Source of the DNA: Metallyticus violacea
Lineage: Eukaryota; Arthropoda; Insecta; Mantodea; Metallyticidae
Direction of reading: 5' to 3'
DNA length: 64,000 nt
Assembly: GCA_030762175.1 (NCBI GenBank)
Contig: CM060830.1
Span: 53,871,501 to 53,935,500 of the forward strand
The notes below the pieces were generated by a model that was given only the letters and a program-made list of their open reading frames with translations, searched no databases and had not been told where the DNA came from. This document shows, in pieces, positions 45,371 to 57,369 of this stretch. Each line of letters opens with the position of its first letter. The stretch's first letter is position 1. The position numbers were made by a program, and so were the translations under genes.

Positions 45371-46291
45371 GTAAGTACAAACGGTCAGGTATAGAGCAAG
45401 GCTGAAGTACGGAAATAGCTTTGTTGGCTAGAAGTTCTTATAGGAACGAACATAAAGGCATCTTCATAAAATAGCAAATAGCATAGTGTTTTAACAAACA
45501 AAATGATCGAAAATGTCACTATAAACGCTAACTTTGCCCAGTAACTAATATCAGTTTCAATAAATTGCATAATGCTGAACATACAGCAGATCTAAACACT
45601 AGACACGGGTGGAAATGTAATATTGCCTCTCTGACAAGCGACAGCAGCGGAGCTTTCTCTGTCCTTACCTGGCGCCCGCCGGTTGCGTCTATCAAAAGGA
45701 ATCGACTTCCGCAATTATAGCAGTTCCTAGAAATTAGATGTCGTCAGTTCTATAACCAATGCACCTTATCCTGGGTTAAGTGACTCTACTGACTCAGAGA
45801 CAGTTTGCTTTATAAAATAATCGTCGTCATTAATGCACATGGTACAATTGAGATATGAATGTAAATGTTATTTTATTGCACAATGGCACTTAAATGCTTT
45901 TCTTGCTGTATGTGCCGTTTGTTATTATGCACATATCAACATGATGGTTCAAATATTTTCACTCACAAGTCACCAGTGATGTTTTTTGATAGGTTGTTTT
46001 GCATCTTCACAACAGGAATGAGAGAGGTGGGTGAATAACCTCCAGAAAAACATAACCTCACATCATCTGATCCAACGTCTAAACTAACTTTGGAGCAAGT
46101 GCTGCTTTAAACTTTTCTTCAGATGGAAATGAAGTGAAGCGTCAGCAAACAACACAAAATAATCGAGCAATGAAAAACAAAATATTCTTATCTACTTTAA
46201 AGTGATTGTAAAAAGAAAAAGAAAAGAAAATTTGAATAACTCTTCAGGTGTAAATGTACAAAAAACCTTAATAGCTATGAAATGAATATTT
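45371..46291. other. Non-coding stretch, with a weak reverse exon candidate
   Basis: At 45669-45726 on the minus strand, CTAATTTCTAG precedes a 58-bp segment that is followed by GTAAGG. One frame is open, but the segment is G+C-rich and short. It could be an untranslated exon or chance. The rest shows nothing. Confidence 0.3.
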
Positions 46292-46624
46292 ATGTGGACC
46301 TTTTTGATGTTTTGTTCGGAATATGTCACTAAAATATTTGACACTAATTTACATACACCATATATACTGAAATATTATTGCTTTTTTAATGTGGAAGAAA
46401 TGGAAAACATGTCTAGTGATACGGATCAATCCTCTAAAAATAGTAATGAAGAACAACTGACAGAAGGAGAACCTCGTATTATTGCAAGAGAGGACAATCA
46501 TTTGGATTCTGGTTCGCAAATTTTTAGTAAACAGTTTAAGCGGCCAGTTTGTAACGTATGTATTTACATGACGGAAAAAATAATATTCGGAAAGGACACT
46601 TTATTGAAACAGCACAGGCAGTAA
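46292..46624 (+). other. Hypothetical open frame, 110 codons
   Basis: Open from 46292 to 46624. The second half is hydrophilic and acidic (MSSDTDQSSKNSNEEQLTEG) and ends with a C-x2-C pair and a lysine-histidine-rich tail, which recalls a zinc-finger start but lacks a full ligand set. The first half is probably not coding. The frame stops just before the TSD of the SINE-A at 46640. It could be a remnant of a transposon-encoded BED-type protein, an exon or chance. Confidence 0.2.
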
Positions 46625-46639
46625 AGTTATACAGCTCAA

Positions 46640-46861
46640 GTACCGCCTCGGGTGGCCGAGGTCGTTAAGGCGCGGACTCATGAGCGGGAGGTCTGGGGTT
46701 CGAATCCACCAGGACCGTCCTCCCTGATTGAGATTTTATCCAGATTTTCCTCAGTTCTCATAAATGGCAAATGCCAACTTAGGCCTGGAACGCTTCCTTC
46801 CTTTAAAAGAAAAATAAATAAATAAATAAAATCCTTTCCCAATGTATCATTTCATCTCATG

Positions 46862-46894
<33 letters not shown>

Positions 46895-47276
46895 GCGTCG
46901 GTCCTGGTGTGTAGTGGTTACCATACTTGCCTCCTAAATCCAAGATCGCGGGTTCGAACCCGGCCAGAACCAATGGATTTTTTCGGGGCGTAAAAATCCT
47001 AAGTATGGCTTCCTTCGGAAGGGAAGTAAAGCCGTGGGTCCCGTGTCGTACATTTACGGCACGAAAAAGAACCTCAAACCTGAAAGAGAGGCCTCTGAGC
47101 AAAATTTGTCGGCCGTTTCACGCCCTGAGTTGAAAGGGACGCTGATGACCTGAGCTGTTAAAGAGCGTCCATAAATAAATCATTCAAAAAAATCTCATGT
47201 ATCATCAGTGTCCATTCCCTGTGGTGCCTCAGTAGTAAAAACGGGCGTTAAACACTACCCCCCCCCCAAAAAAAAC
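46640..47276 (+). mobile_element. SINE-A copy interrupted by SINE-B
   Basis: SINE-A in two parts, 46640-46864 and 47192-47276, with the full head (GGTGGCCGAGGTCGTTAAGG, B box GGGTTCGAATCC) and the 3' end CAGTAGTAAAAACGGGCGTT. A short deletion removes the GGTACCCTAA segment. The TSD CAGCTCAA lies at 46632-46639 and 47277-47284. A C10 and an A8 run lie between the SINE end and the right TSD. Confidence 0.93.
46865..47191 (+). mobile_element. SINE-B copy 3, nested in SINE-A
   Basis: Complete SINE-B (head from about 46897, B box GGGTTCGAACCCGG, tail ATAAATAAAT) inserted in the 3' half of the SINE-A. The 11-bp TSD ATCTCATGTAT is perfect at 46854-46864 and 47192-47202. An (AT)n run of about 30 bp lies between the left TSD and the head, so the AT expansion happened after or with the insertion. 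Confidence 0.95.
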
Positions 47277-47284
47277 CAGCTCAA

Positions 47285-49054
47285 AAGTGTGCAACCAAAA
47301 GATGTGGGTTAAAAAATTGGCAATTTCATCTGCGATTTGGTTCGAGCAGAGATTTATAGATTTTATTGGTAAGGTCTTACACGGTCCCTATCTTACTGAA
47401 CTGACAAAATCTTGAGTTCATGGTCCTCAACTGAGATAAAGAGGGACATTCATGGAATCAGCATGTATAGTAGCATAGAGGTATTGTTCTTTATCTAAGT
47501 ATAATTGAACGTAGCTGGAGACAAATTTGTTTTAATACCCGTGATTGTATGTGAAAACGGTTAAGATGACGAACGCTGCTCCTGAATTTGAAAGCACCTA
47601 CCTCTCGTGGTAAAGAAATATGATTTTTCATGCAGTTAATGGTGACAGACGAAGGCTTGATCCCTAACACTATGTCCTATTATTAAAAATATTAAATATT
47701 GTGAAACACCCTTTCATGATGAAATGAAAGGAGAAATATCGGGTTATCCAATTATTTAATGAATTTTCGACGAAAAGCTGCATTGGTCGATAAACCATTG
47801 CTCAAGGCCAACTGGCCTTAAGGTCGAGGTCAAGCGAACTACTACGTTGCCTTGAGCTTCATTCCACTCAATCGTTTGAACAGTGAAAGAAACAACACAT
47901 GTCTAATACTAGTATGCTATGAACACTAAATCTCCTACTAGGCCTAATCATTCTATTCCTAATGCGATAGTATTCTCACACTTTAGATGAACTAAAGAAT
48001 AATATACATCAAGAGAAATACTTTCTGGAAGAGAATTAAAAACGGCAATGGGCAATTTCATAGCCAATTGCCAGAAATGTGTGGAATAAAAGTGGTCAAA
48101 GGCTGGGTTATTATTTCTCGTTCTCGTAAGCGACAGCGGTTTTGTGGGAGTGCTGCTACGAGAATATCATACATCGAGAGCGGCCGTTCGGTAACGAGGC
48201 GACTTGAGGTGTCTCGCAGGGAGTACACAGAGACCAAAGCGTAATAGTCTTGTACTGTGTATAATGCTATACAGGATGGACACTTGCATACAATGAAGAA
48301 AACATAGTTTGTCGTTCAACGTAAGCACTCCTCTTATTTGTGGTCGGTCTTTGCTGCCTACGAGAATGATTAAATCTTGAATCAAACGCGCTCTCTTCCC
48401 GCTCCGCATTCCATGCCCACCTTGCGGCTGCGAGAGTGAGCAAGTCAGGTGGCCGAGATACGAGCGAGATTGAAAGCAGACCGGCTTTAATGTGGAAACT
48501 GGCTGGGTAAATAACTTATTAAGTGCATTAAAATGTATTGCACTGCCACCGATTCTTACGTGGCCCCGCCCTCACCTCACCCGACTGGTCGTGAGCGATG
48601 ACTTATCGACCGATGCATTCGCCGCCACCGCATCGGTCATCAGATAATTAGATGACCTATATTAGAAAATTGGTTTCAGGATAATGAAAAACCTTCTCTC
48701 TAATATGTCATTTACCTAAAATTCACTCATGATCAATGAATAATTCGTGAATGTGTGGATATATAAATGTAATTCAGCATGTTTAAAAGAGGGAAAATCG
48801 TTGCATACTCTAGAGAAACTCCATCAACATACATGACAGCAATGATAATGAAAATGATAGTGAAGATGAAAATTAAGGCAGATTAATTTATTTTCAGCAT
48901 AGCACTATACCAAATAATGAAATGTTACTCAATTCTATTGATAATACTAATACTTAGAATATTAAAACATATTAAAATTAATATTATGTCAATCGGTGTA
49001 TTTAGTTATTTTATTGTTTATTTATTTGTTGATAATTAATGCTAATTTATGTTA
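47285..49054. other. Non-coding stretch with a G+C- and CpG-richer block
   Basis: From about 48110 to 48660 the sequence is clearly richer in G+C and CpG than the rest (for example CGAGAGCGGCCGTTCGGTAA and CATTCGCCGCCACCGCATCG). It could be a promoter-like region or an unrecognised mobile element. There is no intact coding frame. The remainder is AT-rich. Confidence 0.35.
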
Positions 49055-49091
49055 TTTTTAATGGTGTTTAACGCCCGTTTTTACTACTGAG
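49055..49091 (-). mobile_element. SINE-A 3' fragment
   Basis: About 37 bp of the SINE-A 3' end in reverse (TTTAATGGTGTTTAACGCCC then GTTTTTACTACTGAG). The rest is missing, as in a severe 5' truncation. Confidence 0.85.
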
Positions 49092-50399
49092 TATTTTATG
49101 TTAAATGTAATAGCACTTGGGGTTTTGCTGTTGCTGTTCTCTTTTGGCAATATGCCCATCAGAAAGAGTCGGTAATGTATACTACAGTACAGAATCTCTG
49201 GTTAGATCCCTTCATCGGAAGTGAGTGAATTTTTGTGTCCTTCTTTTACAGCTCCATTCTGAAAGTGACCTCCACAGAAAGAAAAATGAGGGGTTTATCA
49301 CAGTCGTTCGAGCAGAGTAGCACAGACGTTCACTGTTACCGATCTATCTCTCTGGATAGGTCCAGTAGAGTCAATGGAACACACATCCTAATGGAGCGAG
49401 AGCACTTCATTTAACTGAAGGCACTGGTCAGTTTGCCAGAAGCCGGACTTTATCTTCTTATAGGTCGTTTTTAGAAGAAGGGTCGAGAACGAACCTGCAA
49501 GTAATGCATCTGGAACCAGTGAGGATTTGGAGGTACACATAGGGACAACCTGCATCGGCACCTTTGATGCTCTTGTTCCTAACTCCACTCCGAGTTGGGT
49601 TTAGTTCTCAATGAATTCATCTGATGTCGCTGCTATCGCCGCAGCTAAAGTGTTTAACGAACAGCTGTACAGCTTCTTAAGCGGTTAACTATAATGAAAA
49701 TTGACTTTTTCTTTTCAAAATTGGTAATATGGTTCATAATGGGCGGGTTTCATAAATGTAACATTTTCAAAAGAAAGCAAAAAGTGTATTTAGTTTATTG
49801 CAAAATAATATCAACTTTAAATGAGCTTAAATTACAAAAAATTCTTTGCTTTTCATGTAACAATGCAAATAATAACTTAAGGTTATTAAGAAAAGAAATT
49901 GGAATTCCACTCTACAGTAAATTTTAAACTTCAAGATGGGTGGGTATCCCCAAAATATTTAATAATATTTTCAAAATGTCTCTTGTATGTCATAAATATT
50001 TACTAGAACACATTTTTCTTATTTCCTATTTAGTCATCATATTTCTAAAATTCTTGTTCAATTTTTTTTATATATAATTGAAAAATTAGGCAAAAAATTT
50101 AGGGGTGCGGGTTAAACCATATTTTACTCATTTTAACATATTATTTGGATTTAGTAGATTTTTGTTTTGGGTTTGAATATTTGATTTATTTTGCTCTTAG
50201 TTTTAAGTTTGGCAGAACGAATTTAATTGGTAGTTGTATTTTTTCTTTAAAGTTTTATTCTTGCTTATTATTTATTTGTTTTAACTTTTATTTGTATGTA
50301 ATTTTTTGTTATTTAAAATTGTCTTTATAATTATTTATTTTTTTCAGTGGATAGTATTATTTATATTAAGTATATTTAGATTTAGTGAATGTTAATAAG
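49092..50399. other. Non-coding stretch
   Basis: The block at 49260-49640 is G+C-richer, with broken minus-strand frames that match nothing known to me. The part at 50110-50390 is very T-rich with G over C. It may be further mitochondrial or old repeat sequence, but I could not assign it. Confidence 0.35.
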
Positions 50400-50796
50400 A
50401 TTGGATAATATTGTGTCAATATAAATCTTCCTTCTCAATAAAACTCCCAAAAAAATTATGCTATTATCCGAAATTAATTTATTCTTATAATCATCAAAAT
50501 GAATCAATCACCTAATTATTATTATTATTATTATTATTATTAACAAAATTAAATTTATTTTCCAATCCTCCCAACCAAATTACAATTTATAATAACATTA
50601 AACCTATTAAACACAAAAATAAATTGAAATATTATTAAAATCTATAGGGTCTTCTCGTCTTTTAATTATATTTAAGATTATTTTACTTAGCACTTAAGTT
50701 CTAATTAAATTCATATAAAACAGATGTTGTTTCGTCCAACTATTCCTGCAAGCCTTCAATTAAAAGCCTAATGATTACGCTACCTTACAGTCAAAT
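50400..50796 (-). pseudogene. Nuclear mitochondrial insertion: 16S rRNA fragment
   Basis: A nuclear copy of part of arthropod mitochondrial large-subunit rRNA; the rRNA sense strand is the minus strand. Diagnostic words in order: ACTCCCAAAAAAATTATGC near 50443 (conserved mt 16S has CTCCAAAAAAATTACGCTG), TCTATAGGGTCTTCTCGTC at 50641-50659 (exact conserved block), and TTCAATTAAAAGCCTAATG followed by ATTACGCTACC near 50755-50785. The end is abrupt after CAGTCAAA at about 50796. An (ATT)n microsatellite has grown inside, and divergence from conserved positions shows an old insertion. The left border is uncertain by tens of bases. Confidence 0.88.
50516..50543. repeat. (ATT)n microsatellite inside the mitochondrial copy
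   Basis: About nine ATT units inside the 16S pseudogene, in a part that is variable in the real gene. Confidence 0.95.
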
Positions 50797-50799
50797 TTC

Positions 50800-50993
50800 T
50801 GGGTATTCTGAAGCAGTATACGAGTGTGGAAGGTATCTGTACTAATCATGGGGATTCCTGGAACCCTCTTGAAAGCAGTCATGAGGTCTTCGTACTTTGG
50901 TCTCAAATAATCTCTCTCTTGAGGAAGACGTTGTGCCAACTCCAGTGTCTTCTTGCGGAATCTTCGAAAATAGCAGTTTGAACTCCTTCTCAA
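50800..50993 (-). other. Unassigned coding-like segment
   Basis: A minus-strand open frame reads RKTLELAQRLPQERDYLRPK and later AFKRVPGIPMISTD before running into the mitochondrial copy. Composition is protein-like (charged, no low complexity) and G+C is above background. A second frame of the same strand upstream is also open for about 30 codons. A minus-strand segment at 51217-51414 is similarly coding-like. I recognise none of it. It may be an old transposon or a retroposed gene fragment. Confidence 0.25.
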
Positions 50994-53854
50994 ACTCAGT
51001 TGTATACTTGAACACCCCTAGGTCTTCCCCCCCCCCCCTACTTGCAGGTGCACTATGTTTGCAAGAAGAACAGATTTACCACATACATTATTTTCTCTGA
51101 AGATAAATGATGAAATAGATATCTTTCCAACTTTCCATGTATCATGATTTCCTTGAAACCTTGAGTTTCCATTTCGTAAACATGATAAGGATTCTTATCA
51201 CCGCATGTTCGATCAGCTATGCCCAGTCATGTGGAACTTTGACTGACATCGCTGGCAGTTTTTTTTTTCTATCAATTATTGCACGGACTGAATCTATCTT
51301 CAAACGCGTATGGTAAAAGATACTTCTGGTTAATAATTTCCAACGATAGGTGATTTTTATGCAGCCAAAGGTAGGCAAGAATGATGGTTCTGTTTTGGGA
51401 TGGGCAGACCACACTGATATTTCTTTTTTTTCATTTGGTGAGCTTTATGCCCACTTCTCTTGATTCATCTCAAATCATGCAGTGACTGTTTTGAGACGTA
51501 GCATCTATTATTATAATATTTAATGTCTAGAGTTTTCAGGGATAGCATGATTGGCTGTTGCTTAAATTAGGTGTTGGTGAGCACTTTTATAGGTCAATCA
51601 TGGCAACTATCCCCTGGGAATCAAGAAGCCTGTTTCTAATCTTGTCAATTTCTTTCAACTTGCATTTCTTTTTTGATTTGTCAAGATGTTTCGTGCTAAG
51701 ATCCTCCATGGACCTTTTTATTCATTAGAGACATCTTTTTTATCCTTTTCAAATTTTGTAGGCATCTTGAAACTCAGATTAAACTCAGTATTAAAAATAT
51801 ATCTGTTTAGTTAAGCTATTTATTTTTTGCTTCCTTACAAGATTGCAAATACAATTGTGTATGATGTTTACATTAAGTTGGGGACTTAATTTCTTGAGTA
51901 ATGACACTTTGTGCTGGGGAATGAATGTACACATATGGCGTATTACTCCTTAATTATGTTTACAGGTGGTGTATTAGTAGAAAGACAACCGCTGCTTTAA
52001 TTACCAGGAATCAACATATTTCCTGACTCTACTCCCTTTCTAGTACAACTGACACATTTTTTTCCGTTACTGAAAGTGTTCAATTCATCTCATTGATGTC
52101 CACGTCCTGATGCCAGGAATTCCAGTGGGCAGCAGCCCGGATATCGAGCGTTAGTAGAAATGAAGATTGTAGACATTAAATCGGATAAAAATTGTAAATT
52201 AATTAATTTTAAATGTAATCATTGCTACTGGGTACCAAAGTATGTGTAATTATAAATCATAGTTAAAATAGGCGTAGTTTTGGATTCCAACACGGTTTAG
52301 TTTAGTTTATTGTAGTTTTAGTTTAGTTACAGCATTAGCACTGTAGATTTTAAAAGCTGCAGAATTTAAATTGTATTGAAAAAAGTAAGAGGAATAAATG
52401 AAATAAATCTGGAGTATTATGTCCTCTGTAGAAACAAGATATCAGGATATAAACATTGCAGAATAATAAACACAATTTGATTGTAACTTCTAGGTCTATG
52501 GCGTACAATTTCTCTTGAACTTACTGTACATGCGATGAAAGAATATTTCTGTTCCCAACTTAATTCTTGTCCCATGTATCGATTGGTGGACATCTTCAGG
52601 TATTAAATTTTGACATTTCTTTCGGCAATTGCAAGAAGAATTTCTTTCATTGACCGCTCTGCCTTCTCTTCCAACACTTTCCCCTCCTCCCACTCTTTGA
52701 ATTTTTTTTTTACATTTTCTTCCATTTTTTTTTTCCTTCCTGACAGTTGTCTCTCCAGACTTCTCTTCCAAAGAAATCGATACGCCGCCACTAGGACCTA
52801 CGCCGGACGATGTGGAACCACTAGAGTATCACCATTGATGAAATCAAGAATATCATGTTACTGTATCATTAAGAACGTTTTCGCTTATAAGCTTTTGATT
52901 TCATTCAGGTATGGCCTTTTCCTTCCCGCCGATTATTTCTGAAGATAATGATGATAATAGGTTTTCGATGCTGCGAATTTTGTTTTAAAAGAATAGAAAA
53001 AAGTAGAGAAATAAATTCACTGTCACCCATTCCTAGCATTCGCAATATTTTTCAGCGAACGTTATAACGGAAATATTTAAACAAATGTATAATAATAAAC
53101 AGTTTAGTGTTTGTTATTTATATAAACGGTAAGTATGTAAAACACCACAATAGTTAAGGCGGTTAAACCGTGTTTCTTTACTCTGATTTTCGGTTTTACT
53201 TGTTTATTGGTGCTTTCTGAATTACGGTCACGCATTATTTTCCCTAAATCCCTGCTTTATATTTATTGGAGAAAATATAAAGTTCTGAATTTTAACGTTT
53301 CTGACAAAAAGTTAAGTTAAGGAGCTGGTGAGCGTAGCTTAGTTTTATAAATAGTTTGCATAATATCTGAAAATCGCATATTGTGCTTTCCATACTTTAC
53401 ATCAGTTTTACCGTATGCAGGCCCGTATTTAGAACTGCTGACGAAAAAATCCTTTGCTGCCTCTCTCTCTTTGCTCTGTCTTTGTGTATGTTTACTGAAA
53501 TTATGAATGTAAACCATAAAAAAAACTTTGTTATATTCAAATTGTTTCTTCTATGACCAGGAGCCAAAACACTACTAATTTAAATAATTTATGGCTTATT
53601 CCTCACCCTCTCATTGGCAAACAGGTTTATGATTTATGCACAGTTCGGTTTCACTGTCAAATCAGACTCAATAACAAGGACACGAAGACACCAAGTAGCT
53701 CTGTATTATGATATATACTTAATTTAATTTTTAAAGATTTTTAAAAATGCCACTTTTTCACTTTTTAGTAACAGCCAAATTACATTATGTTTTGCCTACT
53801 ATTTTTTCTTTGTTATTTCTGTTACCATTTGCCTTCATCTAACCTTATACTCTT
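50994..53854. other. AT-rich non-coding stretch
   Basis: A C10 run lies at about 51029-51038. A minus-strand frame at 52603-52791 is rich in lysine and glutamate (GRKKKMEENVKKKFKEWEEG) and could be a coiled-coil fragment of a transposon-borne protein, but it has no diagnostic motif. No gene is called. Confidence 0.35.
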
Positions 53855-54103
53855 GGGTCGGCCCTGATGGCCTAATGAAAACCTTACTTGCCTCATAGAC
53901 TCAAGGCCGCTAGTTCAAACTCAGTCAGGGTAGATGTATTTTAGATCGTAAAAATGCTAACTATGCATGTCTTCCTTCGGATGAGAAGTAAAGGCGTTTG
54001 TCCCTTTTCATAGATTCTGAGGAAAATTTGTCAGCCGTTTCACGTCCCGAATCGAAGGGAACCTAAATGACCAAAGCTGTTAAATAGCGTCATTAAATAA
54101 ATC

Positions 54104-54104
<1 letters not shown>
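53855..54104 (+). mobile_element. SINE-B copy 4, diverged, with (AAT)n tail
   Basis: Diverged SINE-B: head GGCCCTGATGGCCTAATGAA, degenerate B box AGTTCAAACTC, then TCTTCCTTCGGATGAGAAGT, TTGTCAGCCGTTTCACGTCC and GCTGTTAAATAGCGTC. The middle ACGGCACG part is deleted. A long AAT microsatellite follows as tail. Confidence 0.85.

Positions 54105-54159
<55 letters not shown>
54105..54159. repeat. (AAT)n microsatellite, SINE-B tail
   Basis: About 18 AAT units directly after the SINE-B at 53855. Confidence 0.95.
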
Positions 54160-54613
54160 TAGTCTCTGAGGCACTGTCTTTACTTTCACTAGAATCTGAG
54201 TCACACCCAAGAACGTTCTGAATAGAACTAGATATATGGTAGTAGAGCGTTGTTTACACCCTCGTACGTTTGCAAGTACGAGAGATCTTAACTATGGGGC
54301 ATTATTTCATCCCCTATCCTACACTGTATTCGAAGAATATCACGCGGCATAGTAAAGTTAAGAGATTGAACGCACAGATAAAGAAACATTCAAATCAAAT
54401 TATTAAATCATATAGCACGAGGAAAAAAAAACGCAGAACCCTATACTTATATTCCAGCTATATATTGTTATACTTTAGATAGAAAAAAATGAAATATACC
54501 GTTTTGTATAACCAAAGGCTGAAAACTTTTTGGGGAAAAATTTTAATACAAAATTATGAGAATGAAATTTTATGGATGTGAACTGCTCCAAAGTGTTACA
54601 GTAAGTTCTTGAA

Positions 54614-54647
<34 letters not shown>

Positions 54648-57099
54648 TTTACATTTTTTTTGTGAAGTGCTTCAATTAAAATTACTTGGGATCAAAATAT
54701 GGTACTCATCTTTAAGAAAAACTCCTATAAATTGTATGTAAATATTTGTATCATATAAAAATATTTTATTAGATTTTGCAGTAGAAGATATAACTGGCAA
54801 ATTAATTTGTTTCTCAGGTATGGAAAGTTCTTGCGAATGTTAGACCAAAGCTTTTTTTAAACATTTCACACTTATGGTCTCTATTACACGTGATTATAAT
54901 ACATTAAAATTAAATAAATATTGCTGTCATTAGGAAGCCTCTACCGTTATAGGACTTTCTACTTTTATATTAGGTTGCAGTTTGAGGTATTTTAACAATA
55001 CCATTAAATGATCGAAATTAAATAATGGTGTTTTTAAAAATAAACGCATTTACCTGTTATAACAATTATGTTCTCATTTCTTCAGACCTTTAAAGGGAAT
55101 CAGCAAACACAAAGAGCTTATTATTGCTTTGTATTTATACCAAGGGTGTTTATGGATAACAAATGACTACCACGATTCGCTGTTTATAATACGATATGTC
55201 AGCATTTACATTTCAGTTCACTCTCTTTGTTAAAATTGGGTAACTAGAACTCCGCTCTCACTGATTCACACACCACAAACGCTAAACGAAACGGATCCGA
55301 TTGAGTAATTTAATTAATTCCGACGTGTATGTGTTTGTGTACATGGGAGGGCGAAAATGTTTGAGTAAATGAATAAAGGAGAAGGACGGAAAATATAATA
55401 TTCTTTAAACAGTATTAATCATTATTTCCCTCGGCATTTTAAGTAAATGGTAATTGAAACTGAAGACACTGTGCAATAACCGTCTAAGTCTTTTTTGAAA
55501 CAAAATGCTGTTCTACCATTATTTAATAGCTAAACTTTTGCTCTGAAATTTGAAACAAGAATGATTCAATGTCTCAGGTTTACACGAAATATTTTACTTG
55601 CGTGTACTGCAAGTTCTAGCGTGTATTTACACGGATCATCATATTGGACATGAACAGTTTTACTTTTAATTGTAGCGAGAGGAATAGAATTTACTCCATG
55701 ATGATAAGATTCAGCAATGTAAATCAGCCCTTTTAATTGGTCAGCTTCTTCTGGCGCAGTTCGCAGCAAAGAAGTAATTTTTGTTTTGCACGTTTGCGGA
55801 TTGGGCATTGCCGTTTTAATCACCGTCGCCTTTTTAAAGGTGAACAGCGTGTCCTAATTGTGACCACCATTATACAGTGCGTCACATTTTACTTGAATGT
55901 CATCTTTTAGCGGCTTTTAGACTCTCTCTGGGTTTGCCCTCCTCTATGGAGGAAATACTCGCAGATGATGAGGTTGGTGTCGAGCGAATGCTCCGTTTAT
56001 GCGTGTTTGTCGGTTTTGGAGCATAATGTGACGGTTTCTTTAGCCCATTTTAAGACTTTTATTTATATTTTATTATCAGTCATTTGTTAACTGTTAAAAT
56101 TTATTGCCCTCGTGGTTTGTTATTGGCATTTTATTTCATTTTCCTTCGTGCTAATGCTGCTTGTTTTCTGCACAGTTTTTAGTGCAGATAGATTATTTAT
56201 TTAATATTGGCACAGTATTAGCATGTTTGGACTCCAATTACCTTGGCTGTTTTGCGTCCTTTAAATCACAATCATCATTGTTTAATTGTAGAACTAGATG
56301 AGGTAAGTTTTTCTCTAACAAAAATATCTGCAAAAGAACTACCCATGTATGTCGAAAATGTTTATTTATGTTTATTATTTCACATAAACCCAGTTTTACA
56401 ATTGATAGCCTTGTGTTCCTGTTATACTGCTATATACCCTGTTTGAGCTATCATGCATTGTTTCTTGTTTCACCCCTTTAAACTTATATACTCTCAAAAA
56501 CACCAGCTTTGTCGTAATTTCATTTCCCTCTGGCATTTTTCCATACGCCGCAAGTTCATAATTCATACATAACTGGGAGGCTTATATTTTCCTTAGCCTT
56601 TGTGAAACAAAATTGGCAACCCATTCCACTGGTCCTACTTTCTGTGTATATTTCAATCAGTTGTTTAATGTTCGCTGTTAACGCTTTAATAACTTCAATC
56701 CCGCTCCCTTCCTTGAGACTTATCAAAATATTTGGCCCCATAGTGTGGTAATTAATCTCGCTATCTTCTGTGCTCAGCACCAAAACATTCTTCTTACTTA
56801 ATCTAAATTAATATGTTATTAGGACTTATTAAAATGCTATGAAAAATACGAAAGCGTTATCTCAATTCTGATACTGGAATTTTGTAGGGTTGACCACATC
56901 ACATAATAAAATCAAAAGATTACATCCAGCAAGAATTATTCCCCAATTCTTAATACCAAGTCTTCGGTTCATTGTCAGTTTTATACAATGAAGTTATTTG
57001 AGTTACGGGCCAGCAGAGCGCGGCTACTTACTGGAAGAAGGTAGTCGTTAAAACCGCGTACTGCGTGTGCAGGTAGCAGACTGTTGTTAATTTGAGTTA
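54160..57099. other. AT-rich non-coding stretch
   Basis: An AT microsatellite lies at 54617-54645. A minus-strand open frame at 55566-55823, extending to about 55855, looks protein-like (for example QTCKTKITSLLRTAPEEADQ) but is not recognised and has no clear splice sites. It may be an old exon or element fragment. Nothing else is supportable. Confidence 0.35.
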
Positions 57100-57255
57100 G
57101 ATCTGGTGGTGCAGTAGTAACCAGACTTGACACATAGACCCAAGGTCGCGGCCAGGATCTATGGATTTTTAGGGAGTAAGGAGAAGAGGCCTCTGAGCAA
57201 ACTTTATCAGTATGGGAAGTAATGACCATAGCTGTTAAAGAGCGCTTTTAAACAA
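57100..57255 (+). mobile_element. SINE-B copy 5, internally deleted
   Basis: The head (GGTGGTGCAGTAGTAACCAG, AGACCCAAGGTCGCGG) and the 3' part (GAGGCCTCTGAGCAAACTTT, GCTGTTAAAGAGCG) are present. The middle, including the CTTCCTTCGGAAGG region, is gone. Confidence 0.8.
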
Positions 57256-57369
57256 AGTTAATAAAGGTGGTGGTTAAGCTGGAAGAATGGATCATAAGTA
57301 TTTCACGGTCTCCTCTTAAGGTATTACTTTCTCATAGTAGAGAAATCTTAGAGAAGTATCAGGAGTATA

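Noticed and set aside
50110..50390. T-rich block next to the 16S copy as further mitochondrial sequence
   Set aside because: Composition is suggestive, but no mitochondrial protein or rRNA motif could be read.
52603..52791. Lysine/glutamate-rich minus-strand frame
   Set aside because: It arises from T- and C-rich plus-strand sequence. Coiled-coil look alone is not evidence for a gene.
56223..56304. Possible exon ending GATGAG before GTAAGT
   Set aside because: The donor is good, but the upstream acceptor (CAGTATTAG) lacks a pyrimidine tract and the peptide is not recognised.
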